Source of the DNA: Methanospirillum hungatei
GTDB lineage: Archaea > Halobacteriota > Methanomicrobia > Methanomicrobiales > Methanospirillaceae
Direction of reading: 5' to 3'
NCBI RefSeq assembly: GCF_019263745.1
Contig: NZ_CP077107.1
Span: 1,612,001-1,676,000 of the forward strand
DNA: 64,000 nt
The translations under genes and the position numbers were made by a program. Below, piece after piece: positions 18,185-27,911 of the stretch; the stretch's first letter is position 1; each line of letters begins with the position of its first letter. The notes under the pieces are model-generated. The model was not told the origin of the DNA, ran no database searches, and worked only from the letters and a program-made list of their open reading frames with translations.

Positions 18185-18215
18185 AATAAATCTCCAAATT
18201 TATATATATTGATGA

Positions 18216-18352
18216 ACGAAAGTTCAGAGTAAGGCTCAAACAATCTGCCTCCATCCCACAAGGGTGTAGAGACACTCGTTCACCCGTCAATGAACTCTGT
18301 GATAAGAGGGGCATCTTAATTGATGATCCGATTATATGCGAAAAATGCATCT
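18216..18352 (+). pseudogene. Possible TnpB C-terminal relic with guide-RNA scaffold-like sequence
   Basis: An open stretch without a start codon encodes CRDTRSPVNEL, resembling the tail of IS605/IS1341 TnpB proteins. The DNA contains a GGGTG/CACCC hairpin followed by GTCAATGAA, a short pattern often found where tnpB genes end and their guide RNA (omega/reRNA) scaffold is encoded. No TnpB catalytic domain, TnpA or element ends are present. This would be a decayed remnant at most. The match is by memory of the pattern and is weak. Confidence 0.3.
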
Positions 18353-18505
18353 AACGAGTGTTGTCATATATCGATTTGATACTTAAAATACATCGTCAAG
18401 ATGCTACCAATTCATAGTATAATTGCTATAATGGATAATACAATAACTAGATTGAAGGATATCCCAAAAACAATTCAACCATAATTGGAAAATAAATTGT
18501 CAAAA

Positions 18506-18579
18506 TGCCTCAGCCCGGATTTGAACCGGGGACAACCAGATCTTCAGTCTGGCGCTCTCCCAGTCTGAGCTACTGAGGC
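18506..18579 (-). tRNA. tRNA-Phe (anticodon GAA)
   Basis: Complete cloverleaf on the minus strand. Acceptor GCCTCAG/CTGAGGC, anticodon stem CCAGA/TCTGG around loop CTGAAGA, T-stem CCCGG/CCGGG with TTCAAAT loop, discriminator A. There is no intron and no encoded CCA. Reads UUC/UUU. Confidence 0.97.
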
Positions 18580-18709
18580 GCGACTATACAGATAACACCC
18601 ATAGATAATTAATACTTTCTATTTGGATCGAACTTCAAATCCCTTTTTAAGAATTAATGAAAGGCATATACCACGTTTATTAAGGCATCTGAGGACTGAC
18701 ATTATCCCG

Positions 18710-19687
18710 ATGTTTTTCAGGAGACGGAGTGCGAAACCAGATATTCCCAAAATTCAGGCAGATATCGCTCTCCGGACAGCAAAAATAGTTCATCTTACCC
18801 ACAACGATTTTGACGCTGTTGGCACAGATGCTGTTCACAGAATCCGGTTCAAGAATGAGGGAGTCTATACCATTTTTAGTTCGGTTGGAAAGTTCCCTCT
18901 GTATCTGGACATACTATCACAGGTCGCTGGAAATGGAGATACCCTTTCAATAAGTGATCTCTCTTATCGCCGGGGTATAGAGCAGCACCTTCGAAAGTTG
19001 AAACAAAAAGGGTGGCGAATCGAATGGCGGGACCATCACCGCTGGCACGAAGATGAGATCGGATTAGTAAAGAGCATTGTTGATCTGCTACACATAGATA
19101 CCGGACGATGTGCATGCGGCATATGTGCAAGTGACCTAACCCCCGATGATGTTATCACCCAGGAGATTGGTCTTGTAGTGTGCGACTATGATCTCTGGAA
19201 ACACCAGGACCCACGTTCAGGGGTACTTGGACTTGTTCTGCAACGACATGAAAACCGGGAACATGTCAGGGACATGCTCATGCTCGGAGTTTTTGATGAT
19301 AAAAAAATCCGAAGTGAATATGAAGACATCATGAGGGAGATGAACCGGGTCATGGAGCGAACCAAGCGGGCATCCAGCATGCTTGGAAAAAAGTACCGAA
19401 CCATCGTTACCCCCATGTATGGGTACCCCAGTGAAACCGCAGCATATCTTCGAAAACAACTGAATTCAGACATTGAAGTACTCGTCTCCCAGTCAGGAAA
19501 ATTTTCAATACGATCTGTCCCACCAATCAGTCATAAAATTGCCAGAGAGTTTGGTGGAGGTGGTCATCCCAACGCTGCCGGAGGTTTTTTCAACTTTACC
19601 TTCAAAGACAAAGTCCTTCTCCGATTTTTGAAAAGGAACCGTTGGTTTGATAAAATAGCAAATTACGCTGATACTATACAGAAATAA
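18710..19687 (+). CDS. DHH/DHHA1-family phosphoesterase
   Basis: The roughly 325-residue protein carries the DHH signature set: HNDFDAVGTDAV near residue 31, DHH near residue 108, and the DHHA1 glycine motif GGGGHPNAAGG near residue 282. Such proteins use two Mn ions to cleave phosphodiesters, for example nanoRNA, cyclic dinucleotides or single-stranded DNA ends. The exact substrate is not visible. It lacks membrane segments. The frame extends upstream to TTG 18623, but ATG 18710 gives a standard start. It converges on and slightly overlaps the next gene. Confidence 0.82.
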   Translation: MFFRRRSAKPDIPKIQADIALRTAKIVHLTHNDFDAVGTDAVHRIRFKNEGVYTIFSSVGKFPLYLDILSQVAGNGDTLSISDLSYRRGIEQHLRKLKQKGWRIEWRDHHRWHEDEIGLVKSIVDLLHIDTGRCACGICASDLTPDDVITQEIGLVVCDYDLWKHQDPRSGVLGLVLQRHENREHVRDMLMLGVFDDKKIRSEYEDIMREMNRVMERTKRASSMLGKKYRTIVTPMYGYPSETAAYLRKQLNSDIEVLVSQSGKFSIRSVPPISHKIAREFGGGGHPNAAGGFFNFTFKDKVLLRFLKRNRWFDKIANYADTIQK

Positions 19688-20447
19688 TTGCAGAGTCCTG
19701 TACTTTTTTCCAATACTTTTCTTCTGATCCCTGGCAATACCCGGCAACAACCAGGTGATCCGGATCTACATATTCTAACACACTTAAAAGAGCCGGAGCC
19801 GTTGCATCTAACAACATTACTCTTCGGATCTGGAACTGATCGATGAGTTCACCAAGAAAAGAGATCTTCTCTGTAGGAAGGATGAGATCAGATGTGTGTT
19901 CTAGAAGATCACCGAGGATTTCAAGGGTAGGATTACGGAGAAAGTAAAGGGATCTTGGACTGGAGAGAAGTTCTAATTCAAGCTGTGTCGGACTTTCAAG
20001 ATGAATAATATGACTAAAAATACGATTATCCCGTAGTGTGCGAAGTATTTGACGAAAGCCATGATACATTTCGGCAAATGAATCTTCATCATCTTGAGAC
20101 GGGCAGGTGGACAGAACTGAAGGACTTTCATGCACCGACCAGATACCCCCACTTTTGCTGGTAATCAGTGAATAATCATACACCAGATCATCTACGTGGA
20201 TGAGAGGTCCTTGTTCTGCATCCCATTTCAGCCCTTCTTCCATTCTTTGCCGCATATATCCACCGCCAACACCAATCGTATGAATATCCGCTGATTTTTG
20301 ATCTGAATAGGAACGAAGCATCTGAAATGTAACAAGGTCTGCCTCATATCCCCGATATAAAGCGATGAACTCCTTCAGGGTGGTGATATCCGGGATATCA
20401 GGTTCTGATCCAAGTGATTGTGTTTTTAATTCCAGTTTTTTTTTCAT
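19674..20447 (-). CDS. Conserved-looking hypothetical protein
   Basis: A roughly 257-residue soluble protein with no recognised motif. It has a lysine-rich N-terminus, a glycine-containing IGVGGGYMRQRMEEG segment near residue 60, an alternating strand-helix C-terminal half and a final YCQGSEEKYWKK region. Archaeal codon use and a long uninterrupted frame support it as real. The frame opens at 20483, but ATG 20447 is a better start because the longer form runs close to the divergent metG leader. It overlaps the end of the DHH gene by 14 bases. Function unknown. Confidence 0.65.
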   Translation of the reverse strand: MKKKLELKTQSLGSEPDIPDITTLKEFIALYRGYEADLVTFQMLRSYSDQKSADIHTIGVGGGYMRQRMEEGLKWDAEQGPLIHVDDLVYDYSLITSKSGGIWSVHESPSVLSTCPSQDDEDSFAEMYHGFRQILRTLRDNRIFSHIIHLESPTQLELELLSSPRSLYFLRNPTLEILGDLLEHTSDLILPTEKISFLGELIDQFQIRRVMLLDATAPALLSVLEYVDPDHLVVAGYCQGSEEKYWKKVQDSAIISV

Positions 20448-20569
20448 TCCAGTTCTGACTCCATAGGTTCCCTGCCTGCGCAAGAACCGGTCACACGATT
20501 ATGCAACTTCAGGATATGAGAAAACAGTGGTTCGTATCCTCTGTATATTTTATAGAATTATCTTCAAAA

Positions 20570-22573
20570 ATGTACCCAATGAATAGCCGCCCACTTCTTG
20601 TTACTTGTGGCCTTCCGTATACGAACGGCCCATGCCATCTCGGCCATCTCCGGACGTATGTACCTGCAGATTTTTATGTTCGGTTCATGCGTCGGAAGGG
20701 AGAAGAGGTGGTTTTTATCTGCGGCTCAGATAATCACGGAACTCCCATTGTTGTCAGCGCCGAAAAAGAAGGTACAACCCCCAGGAAAATATCTGAACGG
20801 TATCACACCCACTTCTCTGATACCTTCAAAAAAATGCAGGTGAACTTTGACCATTTTGGGATGACTGATGATCCAACAACCCATGCACGGACGAAACATC
20901 TGGTAAGCCGGCTTATTGAGCGTGGATATGTTTACCCAAAAGTTATCCAGCAGGCATACTGTACGAAATGTCAGAAGTTCTTACCAGACCGGTACCTGGA
21001 AGGAATATGTCCACATTGTAAAAAACCAGCCAGAGGTGATGAGTGTGATCAGGGATGTGGGAAACACCTGGAACCGGGTGAAATTCTTGAACCCACCTGT
21101 AAAATATGCGGAAACCAGGCAGAATACCGGGAGCAGGAACATTTCTTTTTCCGGCTGAGTGGATTTCAGAACTGGCTTAGGGAGTACCTTGGTGAATTAA
21201 AAGGCACTGATAATGCCATCAATTATGCTCTTGGGTGGGTAAATGAGGATCTTCATGACTGGTGTATTACCCGGACACTTGAATGGGGAGTAAAATTCCC
21301 AGGTCATGATGAACTGGTCGTTTATGTATGGGTTGATGCTCCGATTGGGTATATCGCATTTACCGAAGAATGGGCAGAGAAGGTCGGGAAAGAGTGGAAG
21401 GACTGCTGGTGTGGAGAGAATACTCGGGTGACACACTTCATCGGACAGGATATCACGTACCATCATTGTGTCTTCTGGCCTGCTATGCTCCATGGTGCAG
21501 GATATGGAACACCATATGCTGTTGTTGCTTCAGGAATGCTCAAGATAGATGATCATAAATTTTCAAAATCACGAGGATACGTAGTCTGGACAAACGAAGA
21601 TTATCTTGATCAAAACCTCCCGGCAGATTATCTCCGGTATTACCTTCTTTCATATACCAGCCATACCAAAGAGATGAACTTTTCATGGCAGCTTTTCCAG
21701 GAACGGATCAATAATGAAGTGGTAAATAACCTTGGTAATTTCATATACCGGTCCCTCCATCTTTCCCAGAAACAATTCGGAGGAGTCCCTGAAGGAGAAG
21801 TAGAACAGGAGATCCTTGAAAAAATATCTGAAACTATCGCCAATGTCACCAGCCTTGTCGAATCATATGACTTCAAAGGTGCTGTTGACGCAATACTCAC
21901 ACTCTCTGCATGGGGAAATACCTATATTCAGAGTAATGAGCCCTGGAAGCTTGCAAAAACTGATCAGATCGCAATGGCACAGGTCATGAGAAACTGTCTT
22001 CAGCTGGCAAAAGCACTTACCCTTCTCATGGAGCCAGTCATGCCTGAACGGGCATCCCTTATCTGGGCACAACTAGGACAGGATGCCCCAATCCAAAAAA
22101 CCGGATTTGAAGCAGGACTTGAGAAACTCACATCTGGCCCACTTCCTGCACCATCAATTGTGTTTACAAAAATTGATGATAAAATGACCACAGAATTAGA
22201 TAAAAGACTTCGTGAACGGATTGACGCTCTCGATGCCGGGAAAAAACCACAGACTCCACAGATTAGTATTGAAGAATTTGCAAAAGTTGAATTAAAGACC
22301 GCCACTATACTTTCAGCTGAATCAGTACCAAAGTCGTCCAAATTACTCAAACTACAGGTTTCACTTGGAGATGAAATCAGACAGATAGTAAGTGGGATTG
22401 CCCAGTTCCATAATCCGGATGACCTGGTTGGAAAAGATGTTGTAGTCTGTACAAATCTGAAACCTGCAAAAATATTTGGTATTGAAAGTAATGGAATGAT
22501 TCTCGCCGCTGGAGACGAAGCATCACTCTTAAAACCAGAAACTCAGGTTCCAGCCGGAACAAAAATCCGGTAA
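20570..22573 (+). CDS. metG: Methionine--tRNA ligase
   Basis: A class I synthetase of about 667 residues. The HIGH-type motif is HLGH near residue 22, and KFSKS marks the KMSKS loop. Two zinc knuckles appear between residues 125 and 185 (CTKC, CPHC, CDQGC, CKIC). The last 105 residues form an EMAP-type tRNA-binding domain (EEFAKVELKTATIL and following), covalently fused as in many archaea and bacteria. The frame extends upstream to 20501, but ATG 20570 or 20579 matches the family start (RPLLVTCGLPYTNG). It ends three bases from the convergent HEAT-repeat gene. Confidence 0.97.
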   Translation: MYPMNSRPLLVTCGLPYTNGPCHLGHLRTYVPADFYVRFMRRKGEEVVFICGSDNHGTPIVVSAEKEGTTPRKISERYHTHFSDTFKKMQVNFDHFGMTDDPTTHARTKHLVSRLIERGYVYPKVIQQAYCTKCQKFLPDRYLEGICPHCKKPARGDECDQGCGKHLEPGEILEPTCKICGNQAEYREQEHFFFRLSGFQNWLREYLGELKGTDNAINYALGWVNEDLHDWCITRTLEWGVKFPGHDELVVYVWVDAPIGYIAFTEEWAEKVGKEWKDCWCGENTRVTHFIGQDITYHHCVFWPAMLHGAGYGTPYAVVASGMLKIDDHKFSKSRGYVVWTNEDYLDQNLPADYLRYYLLSYTSHTKEMNFSWQLFQERINNEVVNNLGNFIYRSLHLSQKQFGGVPEGEVEQEILEKISETIANVTSLVESYDFKGAVDAILTLSAWGNTYIQSNEPWKLAKTDQIAMAQVMRNCLQLAKALTLLMEPVMPERASLIWAQLGQDAPIQKTGFEAGLEKLTSGPLPAPSIVFTKIDDKMTTELDKRLRERIDALDAGKKPQTPQISIEEFAKVELKTATILSAESVPKSSKLLKLQVSLGDEIRQIVSGIAQFHNPDDLVGKDVVVCTNLKPAKIFGIESNGMILAAGDEASLLKPETQVPAGTKIR

Positions 22574-22576
22574 CCT

Positions 22577-23050
22577 CTACTTTTGTAACTGATGAAATGC
22601 GTCTTCAAAAAAGGCACGTACTTCAGAATCGGTCTCACTTTCAAGGGCTTTTTGCAAAGAAGGAAGAACTGTAACGTTACCTGACCGTACAAGCCCTCCT
22701 GCAGCGATTTTCCGAGTGTATGAATGATCATCGGAAAGCATTCTGATAAGAACCGGAACCACTCTGGGATCAAGCATTGCACCGAGTGCTTTTGTTGCCA
22801 TATACCTGACATGGTCTTTTGGATCTGCGGTTGTCCGAATAACTGAATCTATTGATTCTGTATCCCGGATTCCGGACAGGGCTTCCAGAGCTCGATACCG
22901 AATCACCCAGTCCTCATCTTCTAGTAAAGGTAACAAATAGGGTACTGCTTCATTGCCTAAGGCTATTAGGCCGCTCACCGCATCAGCACGTATTTGTTTA
23001 TCCGGACTATGAAGGAGAGAAAGTAAGGACTCAATGTTTTGAACCGACAT
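22577..23050 (-). CDS. HEAT-repeat (PBS lyase-like) protein
   Basis: A roughly 157-residue protein made of about five HEAT-like helical repeats with the pattern D-x2-V-R-x3-A-x2-L-G, for example KQIRADAVSGLIALG and DHVRYMATKALGAM. Methanogens carry many such short repeat proteins; they serve as protein-protein scaffolds, and no enzyme activity can be assumed. The frame opens at 23125 but would overlap the upstream secreted-protein gene, so ATG 23050 is chosen. It converges with metG. Confidence 0.85.
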   Translation of the reverse strand: MSVQNIESLLSLLHSPDKQIRADAVSGLIALGNEAVPYLLPLLEDEDWVIRYRALEALSGIRDTESIDSVIRTTADPKDHVRYMATKALGAMLDPRVVPVLIRMLSDDHSYTRKIAAGGLVRSGNVTVLPSLQKALESETDSEVRAFFEDAFHQLQK

Positions 23051-23069
23051 GAAAAAAAGGAAAAAAATT

Positions 23070-23918
23070 TTAGGTTGTTGAAGAGTATTCGTGGGTTTGT
23101 GCAAGGTCAAAGAGTCCACGAGCAACCGTACGCTGCCTGTCTGATATCTTTGTGGTCAGATTAGAGTCAAGGAAGGTTCCATCATAGGTCTCGAAATCCG
23201 TTTCCATGAAGACTTCTGCTGCACCAACACCAAGGGTGTTATTTGCATTCGTTCCAAGACCCTGTGCATCAAATCCATACCGGAGATTTACCGGTACCGT
23301 TGAACTCTCTGATATTGCCCTTCCTCCAACAGTAGTGACTGCTGCAACCTCCTGAACATTCATTGCACTTCCTGCTGCTACAGTTCCCCTAAATCCTGCA
23401 GCATTGCTACCCGTCCCACCGGCAAAGACACAACGACCGACATCATCAAGAGTTGTTGCAGCTCCGGCGGAGGTAATTGTGGCCTCTTCGTCCCAAAGCA
23501 TAGTTCCACTCTGACTCTGATCAGCCTCGTAATTCACGGTATGTCTGGCATACAAATTATCTCTGCCCTCAGATACATTTGATCCATCCATATTGTACTC
23601 TTTTGTGTACTTCGTGGTCCCAGTGGCTGCCAGGGTATTTTCACGATATGTAAAAATTGCCCTGGTTTCGTCGGGTGTCAGTGTATTATTCGCCAGATCC
23701 CCTCCAGGAAGGTTTGTCTGCTGCCACTCCATGTCATGATTGACCAGAAGCGTACCAATACATGTTGCATCAATAGAGGTAGTTATTCCAGTCTGATCAT
23801 ACAAAGCAGAAGTAGGTCTGACAGCAGATGCCCATCCGGTCAAGAGAACCAGGATGATTAGTAGCACAACGCTTACTCGCCTTAATTCATAGGCATTCAT
23901 ATTGATCAACCCCATCAA
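23070..23918 (-). CDS. Secreted protein of unknown function
   Basis: A 282-residue protein with a clear signal peptide (hydrophobic residues 16-31, cleavage near ASA). The mature part is Thr-, Ser-, Asn- and Gly-rich with beta-strand character, resembling a surface or extracellular structural protein. I see no membrane anchor and no catalytic motif. Several N-x-S/T sequons (for example NNT, NVS, NLT) make it a candidate substrate for the AglB glycosylation machinery encoded downstream. It has its own TATA-like element. An alternative ATG lies six codons in. Confidence 0.7.
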   Translation of the reverse strand: MMGLINMNAYELRRVSVVLLIILVLLTGWASAVRPTSALYDQTGITTSIDATCIGTLLVNHDMEWQQTNLPGGDLANNTLTPDETRAIFTYRENTLAATGTTKYTKEYNMDGSNVSEGRDNLYARHTVNYEADQSQSGTMLWDEEATITSAGAATTLDDVGRCVFAGGTGSNAAGFRGTVAAGSAMNVQEVAAVTTVGGRAISESSTVPVNLRYGFDAQGLGTNANNTLGVGAAEVFMETDFETYDGTFLDSNLTTKISDRQRTVARGLFDLAQTHEYSSTT

Positions 23919-23968
23919 ACGTGACTAAATATGTAGTCAAGTTGGTCACGAAAAATTCGTCGGGGATC

Positions 23969-23976
23969 TATATATA
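23969..23976 (-). promoter_or_regulatory. TATA box of the secreted-protein gene
   Basis: On the minus strand the sequence reads GGTATATATAG, about 50 bases upstream of the ATG at 23918. A start of transcription near 23945 would leave a short leader. Confidence 0.5.
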
Positions 23977-24080
23977 CCTTGTTAAATTTTTTTTAGAAAA
24001 GGTAGTCTAAATAGAGATAATATTGAAAAATAAATATAAAGAAAATGATTTAATTGAGTGATGAAAATTGGGGGGAAGAT

Positions 24081-26276
24081 TTAGGCAAGGTAATCCGCGG
24101 GCTTAGGCAGCTCTTCCTTGAGACCCTTGCGCTTTCTAATCTGCAGGACGATATCTTTGGCTGATCCTGCTGGAACAATCTCAAATCCTGCAAATTCACT
24201 GTTCCACATTGCCCGGCCTTCTGTTGCAGACCGTACATCCCCGGCAAATCCAAAGAGCTCAGCAACTGGTGCCTTTCCAATAACCGTGATGGTGTCTCCT
24301 TCACTGGTCATATCAAAGACCTGCCCGCGTCGGCTCTGGATCTGTGAAGTTGCACTGCCCATGTGATCCTGAGGAACGGTAATGTGCAGTTTCTGCATAG
24401 GTTCAAGAAGTGAGTCCCCAGCGAGGAGCATACCACCCTTGATTGCACTCCGGACTGCTGGAATAACCTGAGCCGGACCACGGTGGATTGCATCTTCGTG
24501 AAGCTTGACATCAACCAGCTTGATAAGCATGTTCTGAACCGGCTCGTCTGCAAGCGGGCCGCCATCAAGGGCTTCATGAATACCATCGATGATAAGTTCC
24601 ATCGTTTCATTCAGGTACTGAATACCCTTGGTCATATCAAGAAGGATGTTGGTTGCATAGATATCCTTGACACTTTTGGCTTCATCTTTTTCAAAGCCAG
24701 CTTTCACCATCGCGTCACGGCGTTCAAGAGACTCCTGGTTCATGGAGATCTCATGGCCCTTGATCATATCAACAACATGCTCGGGAAGCGGGTGAAGCGT
24801 AAAGTAGAACCGGTTGTGACGGTTTGGAGACTTACCTTCGACTGCATCAGTGAGTTCCTGGGTGATGGTCTCACGGTACACCACGATCGGTTCAGAGGTG
24901 ATAATCTCAACACCCTTGTCACGCTTGATACGTCCGGTGATGATCTCGAGATGCAATTCTCCCATTCCGGAGATCAGGTGCTCACCGGTCTCTTCATTAA
25001 TGTTGACACGGAGGGTTGGATCTTCCTTTGCGACCTGTCGCAGAACATCGACCAGTTTTGGCAGATCTTTCATGTTCTTTGCTTCGACTGCAACGGTAAC
25101 GACAGGCTCAGAGTAGTGCTCAAGGGACTCGAACGGAGTCATGTCCATAAGGCTTGAGACGGTAGAACCGACGACAGCATCCTTCAGACCAGTAACAGCT
25201 GCAATGTTTCCTGCGTAGAGTTCTGGAACCTCCACACGGGTAGGTCCCATAAAGATACCAACCTGCTGGAGACGGTTGACCTTCTTTGCAGTTCCCATGA
25301 TATACATTTCATTGCCACGGCTGAGTTTTCCAGAGAAGAGACGACCGGTTGCAACCTCTCCGGCATGAGGATCAAAGGAGATATCAGTGACCATCAGACA
25401 ACTGGGTGCACTCGGATCACAGGTCATCATACCTTTTCCTTCAGGGCTGTTGATGTCACCATGCCAGATAACACCCACACGGCGTGGCTGTGCTTCCTTC
25501 GGATTTGGAAGGAATGATACAACCATATCAAGGACGACTTCACAGAGCGGGCTCTTCTTTCCGAGCTCTTTCATCTCACCTTTCTTACAGTGCTCATATA
25601 CTTCCTTAAAGGAGATCCCGGACTTTTTCATATATGGAACAGAAATAGCCCAGTTGTACAGTGCTGATCCAAATGCGACCGTTCCTCCGGCGGCATCAAG
25701 TTTCCAGCCATTATTGTACATCTCCTCATTCATACCTTTGATCAGCTTGTTGACTTTGTCAATGACTTTTCCAAGCCGGATCTGCATCTCCATCTCGTCA
25801 ACCTGCAATTCATTGATCAGCCGGTCGACTTTGTTGATGAATAAAACAGGTTTAACACGTTCCTTCAATGCCTGACGCAGAACAGTCTCAGTCTGAGGCA
25901 TGGTCCCTTCAACTGCATCGACGAGAACGACTGCTCCGTCTACGGCACGCATTGCACGAGTAACGTCTCCACCAAAATCAACGTGACCAGGGGTATCAAT
26001 CATGTTGATGAGGTATTCTTTTCCATTATACTCGTGGACCATTGAGACGTTGGATGCATCAATAGTAATTCCACGTGCCTGTTCTTCTTCATCAGAATCC
26101 ATCCAGCAGGCCTTACCCGCTAAATCTTCACTGATGATACCAGCACCGGACAGGAGGTTGTCAGAAAGGGTAGTTTTTCCATGATCGATATGGGCAACGA
26201 TACCGATGTTTCTGATACTCTCCGGCTGGTTCATGAGCTGCATAACGCGCTCTACCGTCTTCTTCCCTCGGCTCAT
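24081..26276 (-). CDS. fusA: Translation elongation factor 2 (aEF-2)
   Basis: The 731-residue GTPase catalyses ribosome translocation. G1 is AHIDHGKTT near residue 28, G3 DTPGHVDF, G4 NKVDR. The domain IV tip with the diphthamide histidine lies in [12 protein letters not shown] near residue 597, the site modified by the Dph enzymes. Length and organisation match archaeal EF-2. It is the last gene of the rps12-rps7-fusA operon, 45 bases after rps7, with GGTGA before the ATG. No tuf gene follows. Confidence 0.98.
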   Translation of the reverse strand: MSRGKKTVERVMQLMNQPESIRNIGIVAHIDHGKTTLSDNLLSGAGIISEDLAGKACWMDSDEEEQARGITIDASNVSMVHEYNGKEYLINMIDTPGHVDFGGDVTRAMRAVDGAVVLVDAVEGTMPQTETVLRQALKERVKPVLFINKVDRLINELQVDEMEMQIRLGKVIDKVNKLIKGMNEEMYNNGWKLDAAGGTVAFGSALYNWAISVPYMKKSGISFKEVYEHCKKGEMKELGKKSPLCEVVLDMVVSFLPNPKEAQPRRVGVIWHGDINSPEGKGMMTCDPSAPSCLMVTDISFDPHAGEVATGRLFSGKLSRGNEMYIMGTAKKVNRLQQVGIFMGPTRVEVPELYAGNIAAVTGLKDAVVGSTVSSLMDMTPFESLEHYSEPVVTVAVEAKNMKDLPKLVDVLRQVAKEDPTLRVNINEETGEHLISGMGELHLEIITGRIKRDKGVEIITSEPIVVYRETITQELTDAVEGKSPNRHNRFYFTLHPLPEHVVDMIKGHEISMNQESLERRDAMVKAGFEKDEAKSVKDIYATNILLDMTKGIQYLNETMELIIDGIHEALDGGPLADEPVQNMLIKLVDVKLHEDAIHRGPAQVIPAVRSAIKGGMLLAGDSLLEPMQKLHITVPQDHMGSATSQIQSRRGQVFDMTSEGDTITVIGKAPVAELFGFAGDVRSATEGRAMWNSEFAGFEIVPAGSAKDIVLQIRKRKGLKEELPKPADYLA

Positions 26277-26321
26277 AATTCACCTGCAATTTTTTTAAAA
26301 AAACAGAAATGGGACCGTTAT

Positions 26322-26906
26322 TTACCGTGCAGACTTTGCAACACGTTCCCGTTCTTCACGCTTTGCGACAGAGTAGCACTTTGGATCCCCGTTTGCAGCT
26401 GCAATGAGTTCTTCTGCAAGGGCATTTGCAACGGGTTTCTTCTTTTTGTGAGATGCTGAATAGACACCTGCTGCGATTAAACCGACAGCGGTATTGACCC
26501 GGCGCATAGGTGCGGTATCAACTGACTTTGGCACATTGATACCACCATATTTGAGACGGACAGTCTCTTCACGAGGCCCGGAATTTGCAACTGCATCACA
26601 GAGAACTTCAATTGGATTCTTTTTGGTCTTCTGGTTGATTATTTCAAACGCATCTCTGACGATGCGAATTGCAAGCTGCTTCTTTCCAGTGTTTACTTCA
26701 GTACGCATCAGCTGATTAATCAGCCGCTCGACGATGAGCATATTTGCTTTATGAAACTCCTGACGGGTCAATCGTCCACAGGAATGTGGCACAATCATCG
26801 AGTTCAGGTTGACGTACCGTGCGATACCTGGGTCACGAATAGTGACCTCGCCTGTGTCCCAGCGGTTAAAGAGGAGACGTGCCGGGGCAGATACTTCTTC
26901 ACTCAT
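26322..26906 (-). CDS. rps7: Small ribosomal subunit protein uS7
   Basis: A roughly 194-residue archaeal S7 that binds the 3' major domain of 16S rRNA at the subunit head. Recognisable are the N-terminal LLFNRWDTGEVTIRDPG extension, the helical core ERLINQLMRTEVNTGKKQLA and the C-terminal basic helix. ATG 26906 is preceded at four bases by AGGTGAT, better than the GTG at 26915 that overlaps the rps12 stop. It sits between rps12 and fusA in the classical order. Confidence 0.97.
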   Translation of the reverse strand: MSEEVSAPARLLFNRWDTGEVTIRDPGIARYVNLNSMIVPHSCGRLTRQEFHKANMLIVERLINQLMRTEVNTGKKQLAIRIVRDAFEIINQKTKKNPIEVLCDAVANSGPREETVRLKYGGINVPKSVDTAPMRRVNTAVGLIAAGVYSASHKKKKPVANALAEELIAAANGDPKCYSVAKREERERVAKSAR

Positions 26907-26911
26907 CACGA

Positions 26912-27340
26912 TCACCTGCGTGGCTTCTCCTTCCGTCCTATCACCAGTTCATGGAGACAGACATTATTCACCTTGGTCACAACAAACCGCACTCCCGGAA
27001 TATCACCCATGGAACGACCAAGACGACCGCCGATACCTTCAATTTCGACTTCATCGTGTTCATCGATGAAGTTAATGGCACCGTCGCCGACTGCAAATGC
27101 AGACACCTGACGTCCGTTTTTGATCAGCTGAACACGAACACATTTCCGGATCGCGGAGTTTGGCTGTTTTGCTTCCACACCGATCTTTTCAAGGACGATA
27201 CCTCTTCCCTGGGGCGCGCCCTCAAGAGGATCGGACTTCAGTTTCAGACCACCTGCTGTTCTCGCAAAATGCGGGTCACTCCAGCGAAATCTCGCAGAGT
27301 CACGCTTTAATTTACGTGCTGCAAATTTACCCTGTCCCAT
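26912..27340 (-). CDS. rps12: Small ribosomal subunit protein uS12
   Basis: A 142-residue archaeal S12, starting [20 protein letters not shown]. The decoding-centre loop is [15 protein letters not shown] and the second conserved loop is in [15 protein letters not shown]. It helps select cognate tRNA in the A site. The frame extends 19 codons upstream to 27397, but homologues begin at the ATG at 27340 used here. First gene of its operon, with its own TATA element and a leader hairpin. Confidence 0.97.
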   Translation of the reverse strand: MGQGKFAARKLKRDSARFRWSDPHFARTAGGLKLKSDPLEGAPQGRGIVLEKIGVEAKQPNSAIRKCVRVQLIKNGRQVSAFAVGDGAINFIDEHDEVEIEGIGGRLGRSMGDIPGVRFVVTKVNNVCLHELVIGRKEKPRR

Positions 27341-27367
27341 TACATCACTCTGATAATCTTCGATAAT

Positions 27368-27386
27368 TTCGCCAATAAGAGGCGAA
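27368..27386 (-). promoter_or_regulatory. Hairpin in the rps12 leader
   Basis: TTCGCC and GGCGAA form a perfect six-base stem with a seven-base loop, 27 bases before the rps12 ATG and just downstream of the predicted transcription start. Ribosomal operons are often autoregulated through such leader structures; that role here is inferred. Confidence 0.4.
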
Positions 27387-27412
27387 TTAGAATCCAAATG
27401 CGCGACGATTCC

Positions 27413-27422
27413 GATATAAAAT
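27413..27422 (-). promoter_or_regulatory. TATA box of the rps12 operon
   Basis: On the minus strand ATTTTATATC lies about 75 bases upstream of the rps12 ATG. Initiation about 25 bases downstream would begin the RNA right before the leader hairpin. Confidence 0.5.
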
Positions 27423-27462
27423 GTCGGCTTTGAAACCTGTCTGTATACGTTGACACTTATGC

Positions 27463-27471
27463 AATATAATA
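27463..27471 (+). promoter_or_regulatory. TATA box of the que operon
   Basis: AATATAATA sits about 30 bases upstream of the queD ATG at 27498, which would give a very short or absent leader. Confidence 0.45.
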
Positions 27472-27497
27472 GTTGTATTCACGCCCAACCTGATCTC

Positions 27498-27911
27498 ATG
27501 CAGATCAGACTCTACAAAGAGGTCTCATTTGACGCAAGTCACCGGCTGTTACATTACCGGGGGAAGTGTCACAATCTTCACGGCCACCGTTGGAAAGTGG
27601 AAGTGTGGATATCAGGTTACACCGATGAAGGGACAAATATTCTGGTTGACTATAATGAGATCCGCGAGGTTGTGGACTATTATGACCACGAGATCATCCT
27701 CAATGAAGCAGATCCGATGGTCCCGCGTATCCAGGAGTTTCATGAGGTCATCACAACCCCCGGTGATCCGACGAGCGAGCTTCTGGCACGCCTGATCAGG
27801 GATGCAATAGAACTCCGATACAAAGACAGCGGGAGAGATATCATTGTCGATACGATAAGAGTATGGGAATCACCCACCGGCTGCGCAGAGCTCAGGCATG
27901 AAGATCGCTGA
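27498..27911 (+). CDS. queD: 6-carboxytetrahydropterin synthase (QueD)
   Basis: The 137-residue enzyme converts dihydroneopterin triphosphate to 6-carboxytetrahydropterin, an early step to preQ0 and, in archaea, archaeosine at position 15 of tRNA. Zinc ligands are visible in FDASHRL and CHNLHGH, with the catalytic cysteine in the same motif. A C-terminal VWESPTGCAELR is typical. The frame extends to 27450, but ATG 27498 starts the conserved QIRLYKEVSFDASH. It overlaps queE by 14 bases. Confidence 0.95.
   Translation: MQIRLYKEVSFDASHRLLHYRGKCHNLHGHRWKVEVWISGYTDEGTNILVDYNEIREVVDYYDHEIILNEADPMVPRIQEFHEVITTPGDPTSELLARLIRDAIELRYKDSGRDIIVDTIRVWESPTGCAELRHEDR

Noticed and set aside
18199-18209. TATA-like TATATATATT before the methyltransferase gene
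   Set aside because: It lies only about 20 bases before the GTG start, so transcription would begin inside the gene; spacing does not fit.
24483-25157. A 224-codon plus-strand frame inside fusA
   Set aside because: It is the antisense shadow of a highly conserved GTPase gene and encodes no recognisable protein.
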